A stretch of 53,999 nucleotides of DNA from Bacteroidota bacterium (GCA_023391895.1 JAEWAC010000098.1:1-53999), one strand, 5' to 3'; shown: positions 24,304-34,416, counted from the stretch's first letter. Notes: generated by a model not told the origin, from the sequence alone. Program-made: numbers and translations.

Positions 24304-25218
24304 ATGCTTGAAATGGTCATTGAAGCCCGCCCGGCATCCCTGGGCACGGGTCTGAGTGTTCGAAGAATTCTTCCATTCCGCCTGCGGAGAATGGTTGGAC
24401 CCTTTATTTTTATGGATCATGCGGGTCCCCTGACTTTGCAGCCTAATATTGGGTCTTCCATGGATGTATTGCCTCACCCGCATATCGGGTTGTCCACCGT
24501 CAGTTATTTGTTTGGCGGCCAGGTAACACATCGCGACAGTCTGGGTGTAGAGCAAATCATCCGGCCTGGCGAAGTAAACTGGATGACAGCCGGCAGCGGC
24601 ATTGCCCATTCTGAGCGCTTTGAGGAGCCGTCAGCGCTGGCCGGTGGCACTTTAGAAATGATTCAGACCTGGGTAGCGCTGCCTCAGGAAGACGAAGAAT
24701 CACAGCCTTCTTTTCATAACTACCGGCCCGAGCAATTGCCTTTATTTACCGACAAAGGTATCTGGATGCGGCTGATCGCAGGCAATGCCTATGGGCTTAG
24801 AAATGATGTCAAAACCCATTCCCCTTTATTTTATCTGCACGTGAATTTGGATCCGGAAACCCGTTTAGGTCTGCCGGAAGGGCATACGGAACGTGGCGTC
24901 TACATAGCCAAAGGAAGCATTGAAGTTTCAGGGCGAACGTATACAGCCGGACAAATGCTGGTCTTTTCTAAAAATGAACAGCCAACCCTGCTTGCCAAAG
25001 AGGCCGCCACGCTGATGCTGTTAGGCGGCGAACCGCTGGGTTTACGGTTTATCTGGTGGAATTTTGTTTCTTCCAGAAAGGAGCGCATAGAGCAGGCCAA
25101 GGCCGACTGGAAGGAGGGGAGAATTCAATTGCCGCCTACCGACAACCAGTCATTTATTCCGCTGCCGGAGGATCGTACCAAACCGGTGGCCAGCCCTGCA
25201 CCCGAGCCGCTGTCGTGA
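24304..25218 (+). CDS. Pirin family protein
   Basis: A 304-residue bicupin. The N-terminal cupin has P-H-P-H-I-G-L-S-T-V-S-Y and G-S-G-I-A-H-S-E-R, which give the usual iron/metal ligands His-x-His plus His and Glu (about H57, H59, H101, E103). The C-terminal cupin covers about 180-285. Bacterial pirins can have quercetin 2,3-dioxygenase activity or act in redox regulation. The gene lies between an SDR relic and an intact SDR gene (73 bases downstream), so it may be co-transcribed with the latter. Family sure, substrate unknown. Confidence 0.9.
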   Translation: MLEMVIEARPASLGTGLSVRRILPFRLRRMVGPFIFMDHAGPLTLQPNIGSSMDVLPHPHIGLSTVSYLFGGQVTHRDSLGVEQIIRPGEVNWMTAGSGIAHSERFEEPSALAGGTLEMIQTWVALPQEDEESQPSFHNYRPEQLPLFTDKGIWMRLIAGNAYGLRNDVKTHSPLFYLHVNLDPETRLGLPEGHTERGVYIAKGSIEVSGRTYTAGQMLVFSKNEQPTLLAKEAATLMLLGGEPLGLRFIWWNFVSSRKERIEQAKADWKEGRIQLPPTDNQSFIPLPEDRTKPVASPAPEPLS

Positions 25219-25290
25219 GTATTTGGTTAGATTAATCACTGAATCTTCCTGCCCGTGTAAGCATTTATTCATTGCTCAACATTTACGATC

Positions 25291-26082
25291 ATGAAAAGAT
25301 TAGAAAATAAAGTCATCGCCATCACCGGAGCTGCTATGGGCCTGGGTCTGGCAGCAGCCAGGGAAGCGGCCAAACAAGGCGCCCTGTTGTCGCTGATTGA
25401 CTATAATGAAAAAGCGCTGAACGATGCCAAACAGGAAGTTTTAAAAGATTATACGGACACACAGGTCATAACTGTTGTAGCTGATGTTTCCAAAGAAGCG
25501 GAGGTAAAGAAGTATGTAGACGAAACGATGAAGGCGTTTGGCCGCATTGACGGTTTTTACAACAATGCCGGTATTGAAGGTAAGCAGGCCCTTATGACCG
25601 AGTACGATATCGACACATTTAAGAAAGTGATTGACATCAACCTGATGGGTGTGTTTTATGGTATGCGGTATATCATCCCCATCATGCAACAACAGCAATA
25701 TGGGCGCATTGTTAATGTTGCTTCCGTGGGCGGTATCAGAGGCGTACTGAATCAGACACCATATGTAGCCAGTAAACACGCTGTATCCGGTATTACGAAA
25801 AATGCGGCGCTGGAATACGCCAGGTACGGCATCATCACCAATGCTATTGCTCCTGGCGCGATCCTAACGCCGATGGTAGCGGAAGCTTTCCGGCAGGTAA
25901 ACCCGGCAGATCCTAAAAAGGCGGAAGAAGAATATGCGCAGTTCAACCCCGTCAAACGTTTAGGGCTTCCTGAAGAAGTAGCTAAAGTGGTGGTCTTTCT
26001 GCTAAGCGAAGATTGTTCTTATGTAAACGGACAAACCATTGCCGTTGATGGGGGACAGTCAAATACTTATGGCTTTGTTTGA
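25291..26082 (+). CDS. SDR-family NAD(P)-dependent oxidoreductase
   Basis: A 263-residue classical SDR: T-G-A-A-M-G-L-G (about 12-19), D-V at about 65, N-N-A-G-I-E-G (about 91-97), catalytic Ser in N-V-A-S-V-G-G, Y-V-A-S-K (about 157-161) and the C-terminal Y-V-N-G-Q-T-I-A-V-D-G-G. It is a closer match to 3-oxoacyl or glucose dehydrogenase-like SDRs than to extended types. It shares the MKRLENK start and the N-N-A-G-I-E-G stretch with the SDR at 9060, so the two are paralogues. It follows pirin by 72 bases on the same strand. Confidence 0.88.
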   Translation: MKRLENKVIAITGAAMGLGLAAAREAAKQGALLSLIDYNEKALNDAKQEVLKDYTDTQVITVVADVSKEAEVKKYVDETMKAFGRIDGFYNNAGIEGKQALMTEYDIDTFKKVIDINLMGVFYGMRYIIPIMQQQQYGRIVNVASVGGIRGVLNQTPYVASKHAVSGITKNAALEYARYGIITNAIAPGAILTPMVAEAFRQVNPADPKKAEEEYAQFNPVKRLGLPEEVAKVVVFLLSEDCSYVNGQTIAVDGGQSNTYGFV

Positions 26083-26283
26083 TGACCTATAACCTGGCAT
26101 CTTAAGTGGTAGTTATTTCCTGGTGAAGATGCAAGCTGTTTTGCGAACAGGCGCTGATGAAATGCGGATTGAAAAGTGCCTTATTATATTTAAAGAACTT
26201 TACTGGAAAGTTGTGCAGCTGACGTCGGAAATTCAATGATAAAAGAGGCGAATGGAAACAGCAACCTTGAGATGCATATTCAT

Positions 26284-27639
26284 TCAGTTAATCAATGAAT
26301 ACAAATCATTAAAGGCTTCCGTCATGGAAGGATGGGTATAAATGGCATCCCTCACCACCTGGTACTCCAATTCCGCATTCATGGCCGTTTGAACTGTATT
26401 TATCATTTCATGTGCATCCACGCAAAACAGTGTGCATCCTAATATTTTATGGGTACCGGCATCAACAATCGTTTTTAACAAACCGTCTGTATTATTTAAG
26501 ATCCGCGCCCTTGGAATAGCTGCCGCTGGTAGTTTGGCTACTTTTATGGTATATCCTTTTTCAATGGCCACTTTTTCGCGTAAACCAATATGCGCCAGTG
26601 GTGGTGTGATAAATACCGTAAAAGCCACCTGCTTTCGTTTAGTAACAGATGTATAGGGTCCACCGGAAAGCTGATCTCTGATGATCCGAAAATCGTCTAA
26701 GGAAATATAGGTAAACTGCGGCCCGCCATTAACATCGCCTATCGCCCATATATGCGACACATGGGTTTTTAAAAGTTCATCTACGGCTACATATCCTTTG
26801 CTATTGGTTTGTATACCCGCGGCAGACAGGTTTAAGCCATCTACATTGGCTCTTCTTCCCGTAGCGATCAATATGGCAGATGCTTCCAGGTTAACGACTA
26901 CGCTATCTTTATTTTTATACCGGACATTAACGGTATCACGGTTGGTATCGGCAATTTCCTGAACAGAAGCTTTGGAAATGATATTGATGTTTTTTGCAGT
27001 TAATACCTTAAAGATCTCGGCTGCAATATCTTCATCCTCATGAGGCAAAAAGGTATCACTACGGTCTAATATCGTAACCTGGGCACCGAACTTAGCATAC
27101 ATACCAGCAAATTCCAGCCCGATAAAGCCGCCACCAATAATAACCAGCTTTTCTGCTAATACCGGTTGCTCCATTAGCGAGGCACTGGTAAATACTTTTT
27201 TGGATATGTTGATGCCTGGAATGTCCGGAATAAAAGGCTTTGAACCGGTATTGATAAAAATGCGGCGGGCCTGTATGCTTATTTGTTCGTTGCCAGCAGT
27301 AATGACACTCACTTCATTGGCTGAAACAAAAGATGCATGACCTGTAATGATGGTTACAGAAGGTAGCTCATTGAGGTTTTTAAAATTTTTTTCTCTGAGC
27401 AGAGCAGTTAACTCCTTCTTTTCTTTATAGGCTGTTGGATACGGCAGTTCTTTTTCACCGCTTACGATCAACGATTTGGAGGGTATACAGGCAATATTGA
27501 TACACGAACCACCATACATTTTTTCTGATGTTTCAATCAGGGCCACCTGCTGGCCTTGTTTAGCCAGCCAGGCAGCTAAGGTCTTACCTCCTTTGCCAAA
27601 GCCAATGATCAGGTTGTCAAAATGTTGAATATTTTTCAT
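26284..27639 (-). CDS. FAD-dependent disulfide reductase (RclA/MerA-like)
   Basis: A 451-residue flavoprotein disulfide reductase. It has the FAD loop G13-F-G-K-G-G, redox-active C46-I-N-I-A-C51 in G-G-S-C-I-N-I-A-C-I-P-S-K, the NAD(P) loop G-G-G-F-I-G-L-E-F near 168-176, the A-I-G-D-V motif, and the C-terminal T-H-P-x-x-T-E pair (H436, E442). The short loop around the cysteines and the lack of an extra C-terminal Cys pair point to RclA (hypothiocyanous acid/copper-related reductase) or similar proteins rather than lipoamide dehydrogenase; there are no lipoyl-enzyme genes nearby. No MerA heavy-metal domain. Single gene. An in-gene match to the dispersed repeat is at 26761. Confidence 0.82.
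   Translation of the reverse strand: MKNIQHFDNLIIGFGKGGKTLAAWLAKQGQQVALIETSEKMYGGSCINIACIPSKSLIVSGEKELPYPTAYKEKKELTALLREKNFKNLNELPSVTIITGHASFVSANEVSVITAGNEQISIQARRIFINTGSKPFIPDIPGINISKKVFTSASLMEQPVLAEKLVIIGGGFIGLEFAGMYAKFGAQVTILDRSDTFLPHEDEDIAAEIFKVLTAKNINIISKASVQEIADTNRDTVNVRYKNKDSVVVNLEASAILIATGRRANVDGLNLSAAGIQTNSKGYVAVDELLKTHVSHIWAIGDVNGGPQFTYISLDDFRIIRDQLSGGPYTSVTKRKQVAFTVFITPPLAHIGLREKVAIEKGYTIKVAKLPAAAIPRARILNNTDGLLKTIVDAGTHKILGCTLFCVDAHEMINTVQTAMNAELEYQVVRDAIYTHPSMTEAFNDLYSLIN
26761..26772 (+). repeat. ATGGGNTTTTRAAA motif inside the flavoprotein gene
   Basis: ATGGGTTTTTAAAAG on the strand opposite to the gene; the codons read L-L-K-T-H, normal for this protein family. Probably chance. 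Confidence 0.3.
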
Positions 27640-27867
27640 GTAGTTGAAAAATTGAAAATTTGATTGATGCTAACTGAACTGCAATAAGCTGTATCGAGTA
27701 ACCTTGACTAGCTACTTTAAGATCCACCAACTTTCACTTGCCATACGTTGCTCAATACCTTATTGTTAGCACCAGTCCTTGGTAGTTTTTCAACTCTTCC
27801 GCTTATTAAGCGTGGGATTCATTTTCAAGAATTTAAACTTTATATCATGTCATTACAACGGTCATTA

Positions 27868-28185
27868 TTACAAACCCTTGATTTTAGCGGTGTGCAGCTT
27901 TTTCAATAATTGAGCAGAGGAAGCATCGGAATAGGTGCCGTCGGCTGTAACCAGTATTCCTTTCAAACCACTTCTTGATACAAGACCATACACACTTGCT
28001 TCATCTCCAGGATCGGATTGTCCTTCGTACCGGTAAATAACTGCTATCCTTAAGTCATTGACATCCAGCTTTTCATTGTTGTACTCTACCTGGTTGCCAT
28101 TTAAGCGAAAGTCTTTATCAAAGCCTTCTTTACGCAACGCGGAAACGGCTTCGGACACGGTGCCGTATTTATATTTTCTTTTCAT
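27868..28185 (-). CDS. Small conserved Bacteroidota protein of unknown function
   Basis: A 105-residue cytoplasmic protein (T-V-S-E-A-V-S-A-L-R-K-E-G-F-D-K-D-F, then Y-R-Y-E-G-x-S-D-P-x-D, then S-x-S-G-L-K-G-I-L-V and a helix ending L-L-K-K-L). I recognise it as a family widespread in Bacteroidota that databases often label phosphoribosylpyrophosphate synthetase; no PRPP synthase motif is visible, so that label should not be trusted. It looks like a small alpha/beta domain. It is alone, between the flavoprotein gene (same strand) and a long intergenic stretch. Confidence 0.7.
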   Translation of the reverse strand: MKRKYKYGTVSEAVSALRKEGFDKDFRLNGNQVEYNNEKLDVNDLRIAVIYRYEGQSDPGDEASVYGLVSRSGLKGILVTADGTYSDASSAQLLKKLHTAKIKGL

Positions 28186-29136
28186 GATTTTTTGGTTTCA
28201 ACGGTTTATTTTATGCAGATAACTGTAATTGAAAAGCCCTTAAAAAACAGTTCAAAGAACGCTAAGCAAAAGCCTTTTTCTATGTTTCTGTATGCCTGCC
28301 GGACTGTATAATATTTCTAAAAACCTGCTTACCTGAATTATACCATTATTGTAGGTGTCTCCATGAAATAACCAGCCTGCATGCCGGGTCTTGTGTGAAA
28401 GCCTCAACGAATTTACCATAGTTTCTTTGTTATTTAACAGCGGCTTTAGTTGTTTCTCTCCAACCAGTTTTCACAAGACATACATAGGGAAGTTTCATCA
28501 TTGGCGGAAGTGATCTCTAAGTTAAGAAAAAGTCACCAGGTGCCACTATTACCCTACCTGTAAAACCAGGTCTGCAAGCAATGGAAATGGCATTGACATG
28601 AATATAGCCTTTTGAATAAAATAGTGTTCCTTCTTACATCAGTGAGTTTATTAAAAAGAAGAAAGCATGCTAAATGTTAAAATAATCAGACCTGGCAGGC
28701 AAGTTGTGCTTTGCTTTGGTGCCATTGGAGGAAGCAATAATCATGGCCGTACTAACTGTTCAGTATTGGATAAAATATTTTTCAAAGAGCACTTTATACG
28801 TGTGTAGTAGAATTGATTGGACTGACAAAGAGCTGAATGAGCCGGTTTCCCAAGCCAGATCGCCAGTTAGGTAATGGTGGGAAATCTTCCGTTTATGAAT
28901 TAAGCAATTTGTTGGCTTCTTTAAATTAATTTGATGTTTATGCAGACAACAGTGTTTAAAAGTCATTTATATTATTTTATAAAATAGCTATAATTTTAGG
29001 ATAGCATTCTTGCACAAATCCTGCTCTGAGCATTTTAATAACTTCTTGCTGTTTATCAATTGTTGAATTGCTCAGGTTCGTATCAATGGAAGTGAATTTT
29101 ACCGATAAGTCCGTTTAACGTATTAATAAGGCGGGT
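28186..29136. other. Longest intergenic region, no clear gene
   Basis: About 950 bases of AT-rich DNA. Only short open frames occur (minus strand 28252-28419 and 28760-28966), and neither resembles a known family or has a promoter-like element. One degenerate dispersed repeat is at 28604. The end should contain the MFS promoter, but no TAnnTTTG box is obvious. Confidence 0.45.
28604..28615 (+). repeat. Degenerate copy of the dispersed repeat
   Basis: ATAGCCTTTTGAATAAA: two core positions differ. It is the only trace of the repeat between 26.8 and 34.4 kb. Confidence 0.25.
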
Positions 29137-30612
29137 ATGGTAACTTCCCATCAATCAATCGCTTCGTCCGAAGGCTACCACGGGACCGACAAACTTATCA
29201 TAGGGATTGTTTTAGCAGTAATTACCTTTTGGCTTTTTGCTCAAACAACTTTAAACATTGCACCGGTAATGCAGGAAGACCTGCAAATCAGTCACGATCT
29301 GAACAATCTTGCCGTAAGCATTACCGCATTGTTTTCCGGGATTTTTATTGTAGTTGCCGGTGGGTTAGCCGATAAGGTTGGCCGGGTTAAAATAACCTAC
29401 CTGGGATTGATCCTGAATATTGCCGGCTCGTTACTCATTGTACTCTCACCATCCGGAACAGCGGTGTTTTTGTTGGCAGGGCGAGTTTTGCAGGGCCTTT
29501 CGGCCGCTTGTATTATGCCGGCAACCCTGGCTTTGATGAAGGCTTACTTTGAGGGAAAAGAGCGTCAGCGGGCCCTTAGTTTTTGGTCTATTGGCTCCTG
29601 GGGCGGTTCAGGTCTTTGTTCCCTGTTCGGCGGCCTGGTTGCTTCTACCATTGGTTGGCGCTGGATATTTGTTCTCTCTGTTATTGTCGCTATTTTCAGT
29701 TATTTGCTAATAAGAGGGACTCCGGAAAGTAAAGCAAAGGGCACACCCGAAAGATCTTTTGACTGGGCAGGGCTGATCACTTTTATTATTGCCATGCTGG
29801 CTTTGAACATTGTAGTTGCACAAGGCTCCAGTCTTGGATGGTTAAGTCCTGCCGTATTCATTGGATGCGCCATTTTTATCCTATCCTCAATTGCTTTTTT
29901 TTGGATTGAAAAGAAGCGTAAAAACAGCTTCGTTGATTTATCGCTTTTCAACAATAAAACCTTTTCAGGAGCTACACTATCTAACTTCCTGCTCAATGGT
30001 GCTGCCGGAACCATGCTGGTTTCGTTGGCTCTGGTACAATCAGAAGCAGGCTTGTCTTCATTGCAATCTGGTTTAATAACAGTAGGCTATTTGGTAGCCG
30101 TATTGAGCACTATTCGTGTAGGAGAGAGGTTACTGCAAAAAATGGGACCCAGAAAACCCATGTTGATGGGCTGTTTCATTACCGGGGCGGGTATCTTTCT
30201 GATAAGCTTTACCTTTCTGTTGGCCAAAGCGTATATTATTGTTGCATTCATTGGATTCACGTTGTTTGGCATAGGGCTTGGCTTTTATGCCACCCCCTCT
30301 ACGGATGCTGCATTGAGCAATGTTCCCGGTAACAAGGCCGGGTCTGCATCGGGTATATATAAGATGGCATCATCGCTGGGTGCGGCTTTGGGTGTTGCTA
30401 TTTCTGCAGCCCTCTTCTATGGGATTAGTAAAGCGGAAGGCATTCCGCCAATGGCAGACATTTTTATGGGGAGGACGGAAAATATTGGCGTACGGTATGC
30501 AGCTGGTATAGGACTCCTGTTTAACGTTTTTATGGTAGTAGTAGCCATTATTGCCATTATGCTAACAATCCCGAAGAGTGATCCTGAAAACAATAAAAAG
30601 GAACAACCCTGA
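29137..30612 (+). CDS. MFS transporter, DHA2 (EmrB/QacA-like) drug efflux type
   Basis: A 491-residue polytopic protein with about 14 membrane helices, the 14-TMS layout of DHA2 pumps. Motif A-like G-L-A-D-K-V-G-R-V-K (about 74-83) follows helix 2, G-R-V-L-Q-G-L-S-A-A (about 116-125) fits motif B, and G-W-R-W-I-F-V-L (about 173-180) is a common DHA2 sequence. Such pumps export drugs or amphipathic compounds by proton antiport. It heads a probable operon with the M20 amidohydrolase (24-base gap) and the TRIC channel gene. Substrate unknown. Confidence 0.87.
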   Translation: MVTSHQSIASSEGYHGTDKLIIGIVLAVITFWLFAQTTLNIAPVMQEDLQISHDLNNLAVSITALFSGIFIVVAGGLADKVGRVKITYLGLILNIAGSLLIVLSPSGTAVFLLAGRVLQGLSAACIMPATLALMKAYFEGKERQRALSFWSIGSWGGSGLCSLFGGLVASTIGWRWIFVLSVIVAIFSYLLIRGTPESKAKGTPERSFDWAGLITFIIAMLALNIVVAQGSSLGWLSPAVFIGCAIFILSSIAFFWIEKKRKNSFVDLSLFNNKTFSGATLSNFLLNGAAGTMLVSLALVQSEAGLSSLQSGLITVGYLVAVLSTIRVGERLLQKMGPRKPMLMGCFITGAGIFLISFTFLLAKAYIIVAFIGFTLFGIGLGFYATPSTDAALSNVPGNKAGSASGIYKMASSLGAALGVAISAALFYGISKAEGIPPMADIFMGRTENIGVRYAAGIGLLFNVFMVVVAIIAIMLTIPKSDPENNKKEQP

Positions 30613-30636
30613 TTTTATATTTTAACCTAAAGTGCT

Positions 30637-31902
30637 ATGGATATCACTCAAATTAAATCCTTCAACAATAAAATGGAAAGCTTCATTGACAAGCTGCTTC
30701 CTGAGCTGGAAGAAATCTATAAAGACATTCACCATAATCCGGAGTTGTCTATGCAAGAATTCAGGACAGCAAAAGTCGCTGCGGATTATTTAGCCCGATA
30801 CCAATTTGAAGTTTCAACAGGTATTGGCGTAACCGGAGTCGTGGGTATTATGAGGAATGGCGATGGGCCTACGGTAATGCTGCGGGCAGATATGGATGCG
30901 CTGCCAGTTGCCGAAGACACAGGTTTGCCCTACGCCAGTACCAAAGTGGCCCGGGACGAAGAAGGGAAAGAAGTGGGAGTGTCGCATGTCTGCGGGCACG
31001 ATTTGCATGTTACCTGGCTCATGGGCGCCGCCAGGTTGTTTTCCGAACACAAAGACCAGTGGAAAGGAACGTTGATGGCCGTCTTTCAACCGGGTGAAGA
31101 AGTGGGCCGGGGCGCTCAAAGTATGATAGACGATGGCATGATGAAGCGTTTCCCCAAGCCGGATATTATTCTAGGTCAGCACGTAATGGTAGGCGAAGCA
31201 GGAACGGTTAGTCATCGGAGCGGGCCTATCTTATCGGCAGGCGACAGCCTTAAGATAAAAATTTTCGGTCGTGGTGGACACGGTTCACAGCCACAAACGT
31301 CCATTGATCCGGTCATTATGGCGGCGGCTACCACTATGCGTTTGCAAACCATCATTTCACGGGAGGTGGCGCCCATAGAAAATGCAGTGCTGACCATCGG
31401 CGCCCTGCAGGCGGGTACTAAAGAAAATATTATTCCTGAAGAAGCAACACTAAAATTGAACATCCGCACTTTTGATGATGGCGTGCGGAATCATATCCTT
31501 TCAGCGATAAAACGTATTTGTAATGCAGAATGTGCTGCTTCCAACGCACCCTAGGAACCGGAGTTTACCACTTTGGACAGATATCCGATAACCGACAACG
31601 ATGCCAAAGCGACCGCGAGATTAGCAGAAGCCTTCGAGGCACAGTTTGGCAACCGGTCGTTTGAAACCCGGCCTGCTTCCGCCAGTGAAGATTTCAGTGT
31701 TTTTGGAAGGAACTGGAAGGTGCCTTATGTTTTTTGGTTTGTTGGCGGAACCGATCCTAAAATTTATTTGGAAGCCAAAAAAGCCAATCAGTTAAACTCC
31801 ATACCCAGTAATCATTCACCCAGGTTTGCGCCTGTAATCCATCCTACGCTAAAGACTGGCTTACAGGCGATGATGACCGCTGCCGCAGCCTGGTTGAATT
31901 AA
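30637..31902 (+). pseudogene. M20 amidohydrolase with in-frame TAG (full length 421 codons)
   Basis: The family comprises hippurate, N-acyl-amino-acid and IAA-conjugate hydrolases (M20D, two metal ions). The gene reads normally to TAG at 31552-31554, then continues in the same frame (E-P-E-F-T-T-L-D-R-Y-P) to a natural stop at 31902. Marks before the stop: C-G-H-D-L-H (metal ligands), G-E-E-V-G-R-G (catalytic and ligand Glu), G-R-G-G-H-G-S-Q-P dimer domain. After it: S-A-S-E-D-F-S-V-F and N-H-S-P-R-F, which supply the last ligand. Both halves are needed. One base change from AAG or CAG would make TAG; family members have Lys or Arg there. A nonsense mutation, a sequencing error, or readthrough could explain it. 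Confidence 0.85.
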
Positions 31903-31919
31903 ACCGGTGTCCGTTAAAT

Positions 31920-32564
31920 ATGCACGAACTACATTCGCTCTACCCCTTTCTTGATCTGGCCGGTACTTTTGCTTTTGCCATAAGCGGGGCCGTAGCAGCA
32001 AAGGAGCGGGGTCTTGACCTGTTTGGAATTTGTGCTCTTGCGTTTACAGTAGCCTGCGGCGGGGGCATTATCCGCGATCTGTGTATCGGTGCCATTCCAC
32101 CTGCAGGCCTAATGACCTGGTATTACCTGGCTACGGCCATTGTTGCTGCTGCAATGACTGTGGGTTTGTACTCATTTGTACAATTGATCAAGAACCCGGT
32201 CATACTTTTCGATGCGGTTGGTTTATCGATTTTTGCAGTAACGGGGGCAGAAAAAGCCCTTTCGTTTGGCCACAACGCACAGGTTGCTGTTCTTTTGGGA
32301 ACCACTACAGCTGTAGGCGGCGGAGTATTACGCGATGTATTGCTGAACCGGGTTCCCATTATTTTAAGAAAGGAAATTTATGCATCGGCGGCGCTTATCG
32401 GGGCTTTCATTGTGGTTATAGGAAATCATCTAAGTTGGATATCGGGCGAATGGGTGTCCCTCATTGGTTTAACTACCTGTTTTACTTTACGAATCCTGGC
32501 GCTCCGTTTTCAATGGAACCTGCCTGGTTCTTCAAATGACAAAACCTTACCGGATAAACAATGA
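31920..32564 (+). CDS. TRIC-type channel / UPF0126 family membrane protein
   Basis: A 214-residue membrane protein with seven predicted helices and the internal repeat of this family: G-G-G-I-I-R-D-L (about 44-51) in the first half and G-G-G-V-L-R-D-V (about 130-137) in the second. Bacterial TRIC homologues form trimeric potassium-permeable channels; glycine transport has also been assigned to some family members. It starts 17 bases after the amidohydrolase frame ends, so it is in that operon. The role beside an amidohydrolase and a drug pump is not clear. Confidence 0.9.
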   Translation: MHELHSLYPFLDLAGTFAFAISGAVAAKERGLDLFGICALAFTVACGGGIIRDLCIGAIPPAGLMTWYYLATAIVAAAMTVGLYSFVQLIKNPVILFDAVGLSIFAVTGAEKALSFGHNAQVAVLLGTTTAVGGGVLRDVLLNRVPIILRKEIYASAALIGAFIVVIGNHLSWISGEWVSLIGLTTCFTLRILALRFQWNLPGSSNDKTLPDKQ

Positions 32565-33016
32565 CAGGCATCTTACTTTGCCGTCCAATTCCAATTGGTT
32601 AGGTGCCGAAGGTAAAACTGAGCGCTTGAGCTTTTGCTGATAGCGATGATTAGCAATAGGCTTTCAACTATCAACGCCCAACGCTGACACTAGTGCACTG
32701 GAATCATGAGTTCATTAGACTGCCTGGCTAAACATTCGAGTGTTCAGTTTAAAAAGAAGTAAAAGGTTGTAAATAGATGTTTATCGTATAACTTCCCGGC
32801 TCCTGAATTGGCGGCTGATGATTAATACGAAACTATTATCCGTATTCTGATTTGGTATTCACCATTGACCATTCACCATTGAGGATAGAATATCAAAAAG
32901 TTGAAACCAGTTTAGCATAAGTGTTAAACAAAACCAGTTTTATTGAACTTTAATAGTAAATTCAAAGCCAGGAACAAATAGTTATAAACCGACAGTTTAT
33001 CTCCCTGCGTTACCAT
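32565..33016. other. Intergenic region, short CACCATT repeat only
   Basis: No gene, terminator or dispersed 12-mer repeat was found. A small direct repeat lies at 32860-32882. Confidence 0.5.
32860..32882 (+). repeat. Short direct repeat CACCATTGA
   Basis: CACCATTGA at 32860-32868 and 32874-32882, with CCATT between them. A simple tandem-type repeat; no known function. Confidence 0.5.
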
Positions 33017-34402
33017 ATGAATAGAAGATCTTTTGTAAAAAATACCGGAATGGTAACAGCCTCCGGTTTGCTGGGATTACCTCAATTCCCTATCTTTTCA
33101 GCAAGTAACAAAATGATAGAAGTTATTCATACAGATGCTGACTTTGAGCGGGAGAAACTAAACCGCCCGTTTGGATTCAAAGGCGGATATTTAACGGAGT
33201 TATGGCAAACGGTTGTTAAGCTAACCGTTACCTCCGGCAAGAGCAGTATTGGCCTGGCAACCCAAAGCGTATTGTATGGAGATGCAGAATTGTTTGCAGC
33301 CCATTCTGAAAGTGGCGGCAATGCCCTGATGTATGCGGTTGCGGATAAGGCACTGCAACTGGTGAAGAAAACACCTTTTTCTGATCCGGTAGATTTACTG
33401 GAAAAAATTGTGCCCGCTTTGTTGGAGGCAGGCAGGAGGATCACGCACAAAAATGATCTTAATCTGAACTTTATATACAATGCGCTGGTAGGAGTGGACA
33501 ACGCGGCTTGGCTGTTGTATGCGGCCGAAAACAAGGCACTTTCCTTTGATGGCATGATTCCTTTACGGTATCAAAAAGCCTTGTCGCACCACAACCAAAA
33601 GATCGCGGTAATGTACCAGGTACCTTATGCCATGCCAATGGAAGAAGTAAAAAGCGCCGTGCAGCAAGGTTATTTTGTGATCAAGATCAAAGCCGGTTAT
33701 CCTGGTACACAAGAACAAATGCTGAAAGGCGACATGGAGCGGTTGACGCTTATTCATGACTCCCTGAAAGACTTGCGTACGCATCAAACAAAAAATGGCA
33801 AGCTCATTTATACCATCGATGCCAATGGCCGGTATGAAAAGAAAGAAACACTGCTGCGCTATCTTGACCATGCGAAAAAAATTGGTGCGTTGGAGCAAAT
33901 CCTTTTGTTTGAAGAACCGCTCCCTGAACATAATGATGAGTTTGTAAATGATACAGGTATTTATATCGCTGCAGATGAAAGTGTGCAAACTGAAGCCGAT
34001 GCGGTAAAACGACTGGAGCAAGGTTACAGTGCACTGGTATTAAAAGGAATTGCCAAAACACTGAGCATGAGCATGAAAATTGCGGAACTGGCGGCCCAAA
34101 GGAATATTCCTTGTTTATGTGCTGACCTGACGGTAAACCCTGTATTGGTAGACTGGCATAAGAACCTGGCGGCAAGATTAGCGCCATTTCCCGGCTTAAA
34201 CATGGGGCTTATGGAAACGAACGGTGATATGAACTACCGCAACTGGAAACAATTAGTAAGCTATCATCCTGCTTCGGGTGCATCCTGGACGAAAGTAAAA
34301 CAGGGCGTCTTTGAGCTGGATGAGAGCTTTTACCAGCGCAGCGGAGGCATCTTCGAACAATCACCTCATTATGAAAGTTTGTTCAGTTATAAAAAAAGCT
34401 GA
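33017..34402 (+). CDS. Tat-exported enolase-superfamily (mandelate racemase/MLE) protein
   Basis: A 461-residue enzyme of the muconate-lactonizing / mandelate racemase / Ala-Glu epimerase group. The N-terminus M-N-R-R-S-F-V-K followed by a hydrophobic stretch is a twin-arginine signal, so the folded protein is exported. The barrel has V-I-K-I-K-A-G (K-x-K catalytic lysines, about 222-226), the metal ligands Asp in T-I-D-A-N-G-R-Y, Glu in L-F-E-E-P-L-P-E and Asp in A-A-D-E-S-V, and a Lys in V-L-K-G-I (about 343). These suit an epimerase or dehydratase acting on a carboxylate, perhaps a dipeptide. Export is uncommon for this superfamily but known among Bacteroidota. Monocistronic; a terminator-like hairpin follows at 34670. 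Confidence 0.82.
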   Translation: MNRRSFVKNTGMVTASGLLGLPQFPIFSASNKMIEVIHTDADFEREKLNRPFGFKGGYLTELWQTVVKLTVTSGKSSIGLATQSVLYGDAELFAAHSESGGNALMYAVADKALQLVKKTPFSDPVDLLEKIVPALLEAGRRITHKNDLNLNFIYNALVGVDNAAWLLYAAENKALSFDGMIPLRYQKALSHHNQKIAVMYQVPYAMPMEEVKSAVQQGYFVIKIKAGYPGTQEQMLKGDMERLTLIHDSLKDLRTHQTKNGKLIYTIDANGRYEKKETLLRYLDHAKKIGALEQILLFEEPLPEHNDEFVNDTGIYIAADESVQTEADAVKRLEQGYSALVLKGIAKTLSMSMKIAELAAQRNIPCLCADLTVNPVLVDWHKNLAARLAPFPGLNMGLMETNGDMNYRNWKQLVSYHPASGASWTKVKQGVFELDESFYQRSGGIFEQSPHYESLFSYKKS

Positions 34403-34416
34403 CTAAAAGGATTTGC

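Noticed and set aside
28252..28419. 55-codon minus-strand frame starting MVNSLRLSHK
   Set aside because: Short, basic and without family likeness; a chance frame in a long AT-rich gap is as likely.
28760..28966. 68-codon minus-strand open frame
   Set aside because: No domain, odd composition (His, Lys and Cys clusters at the N-terminus) and no regulatory context.
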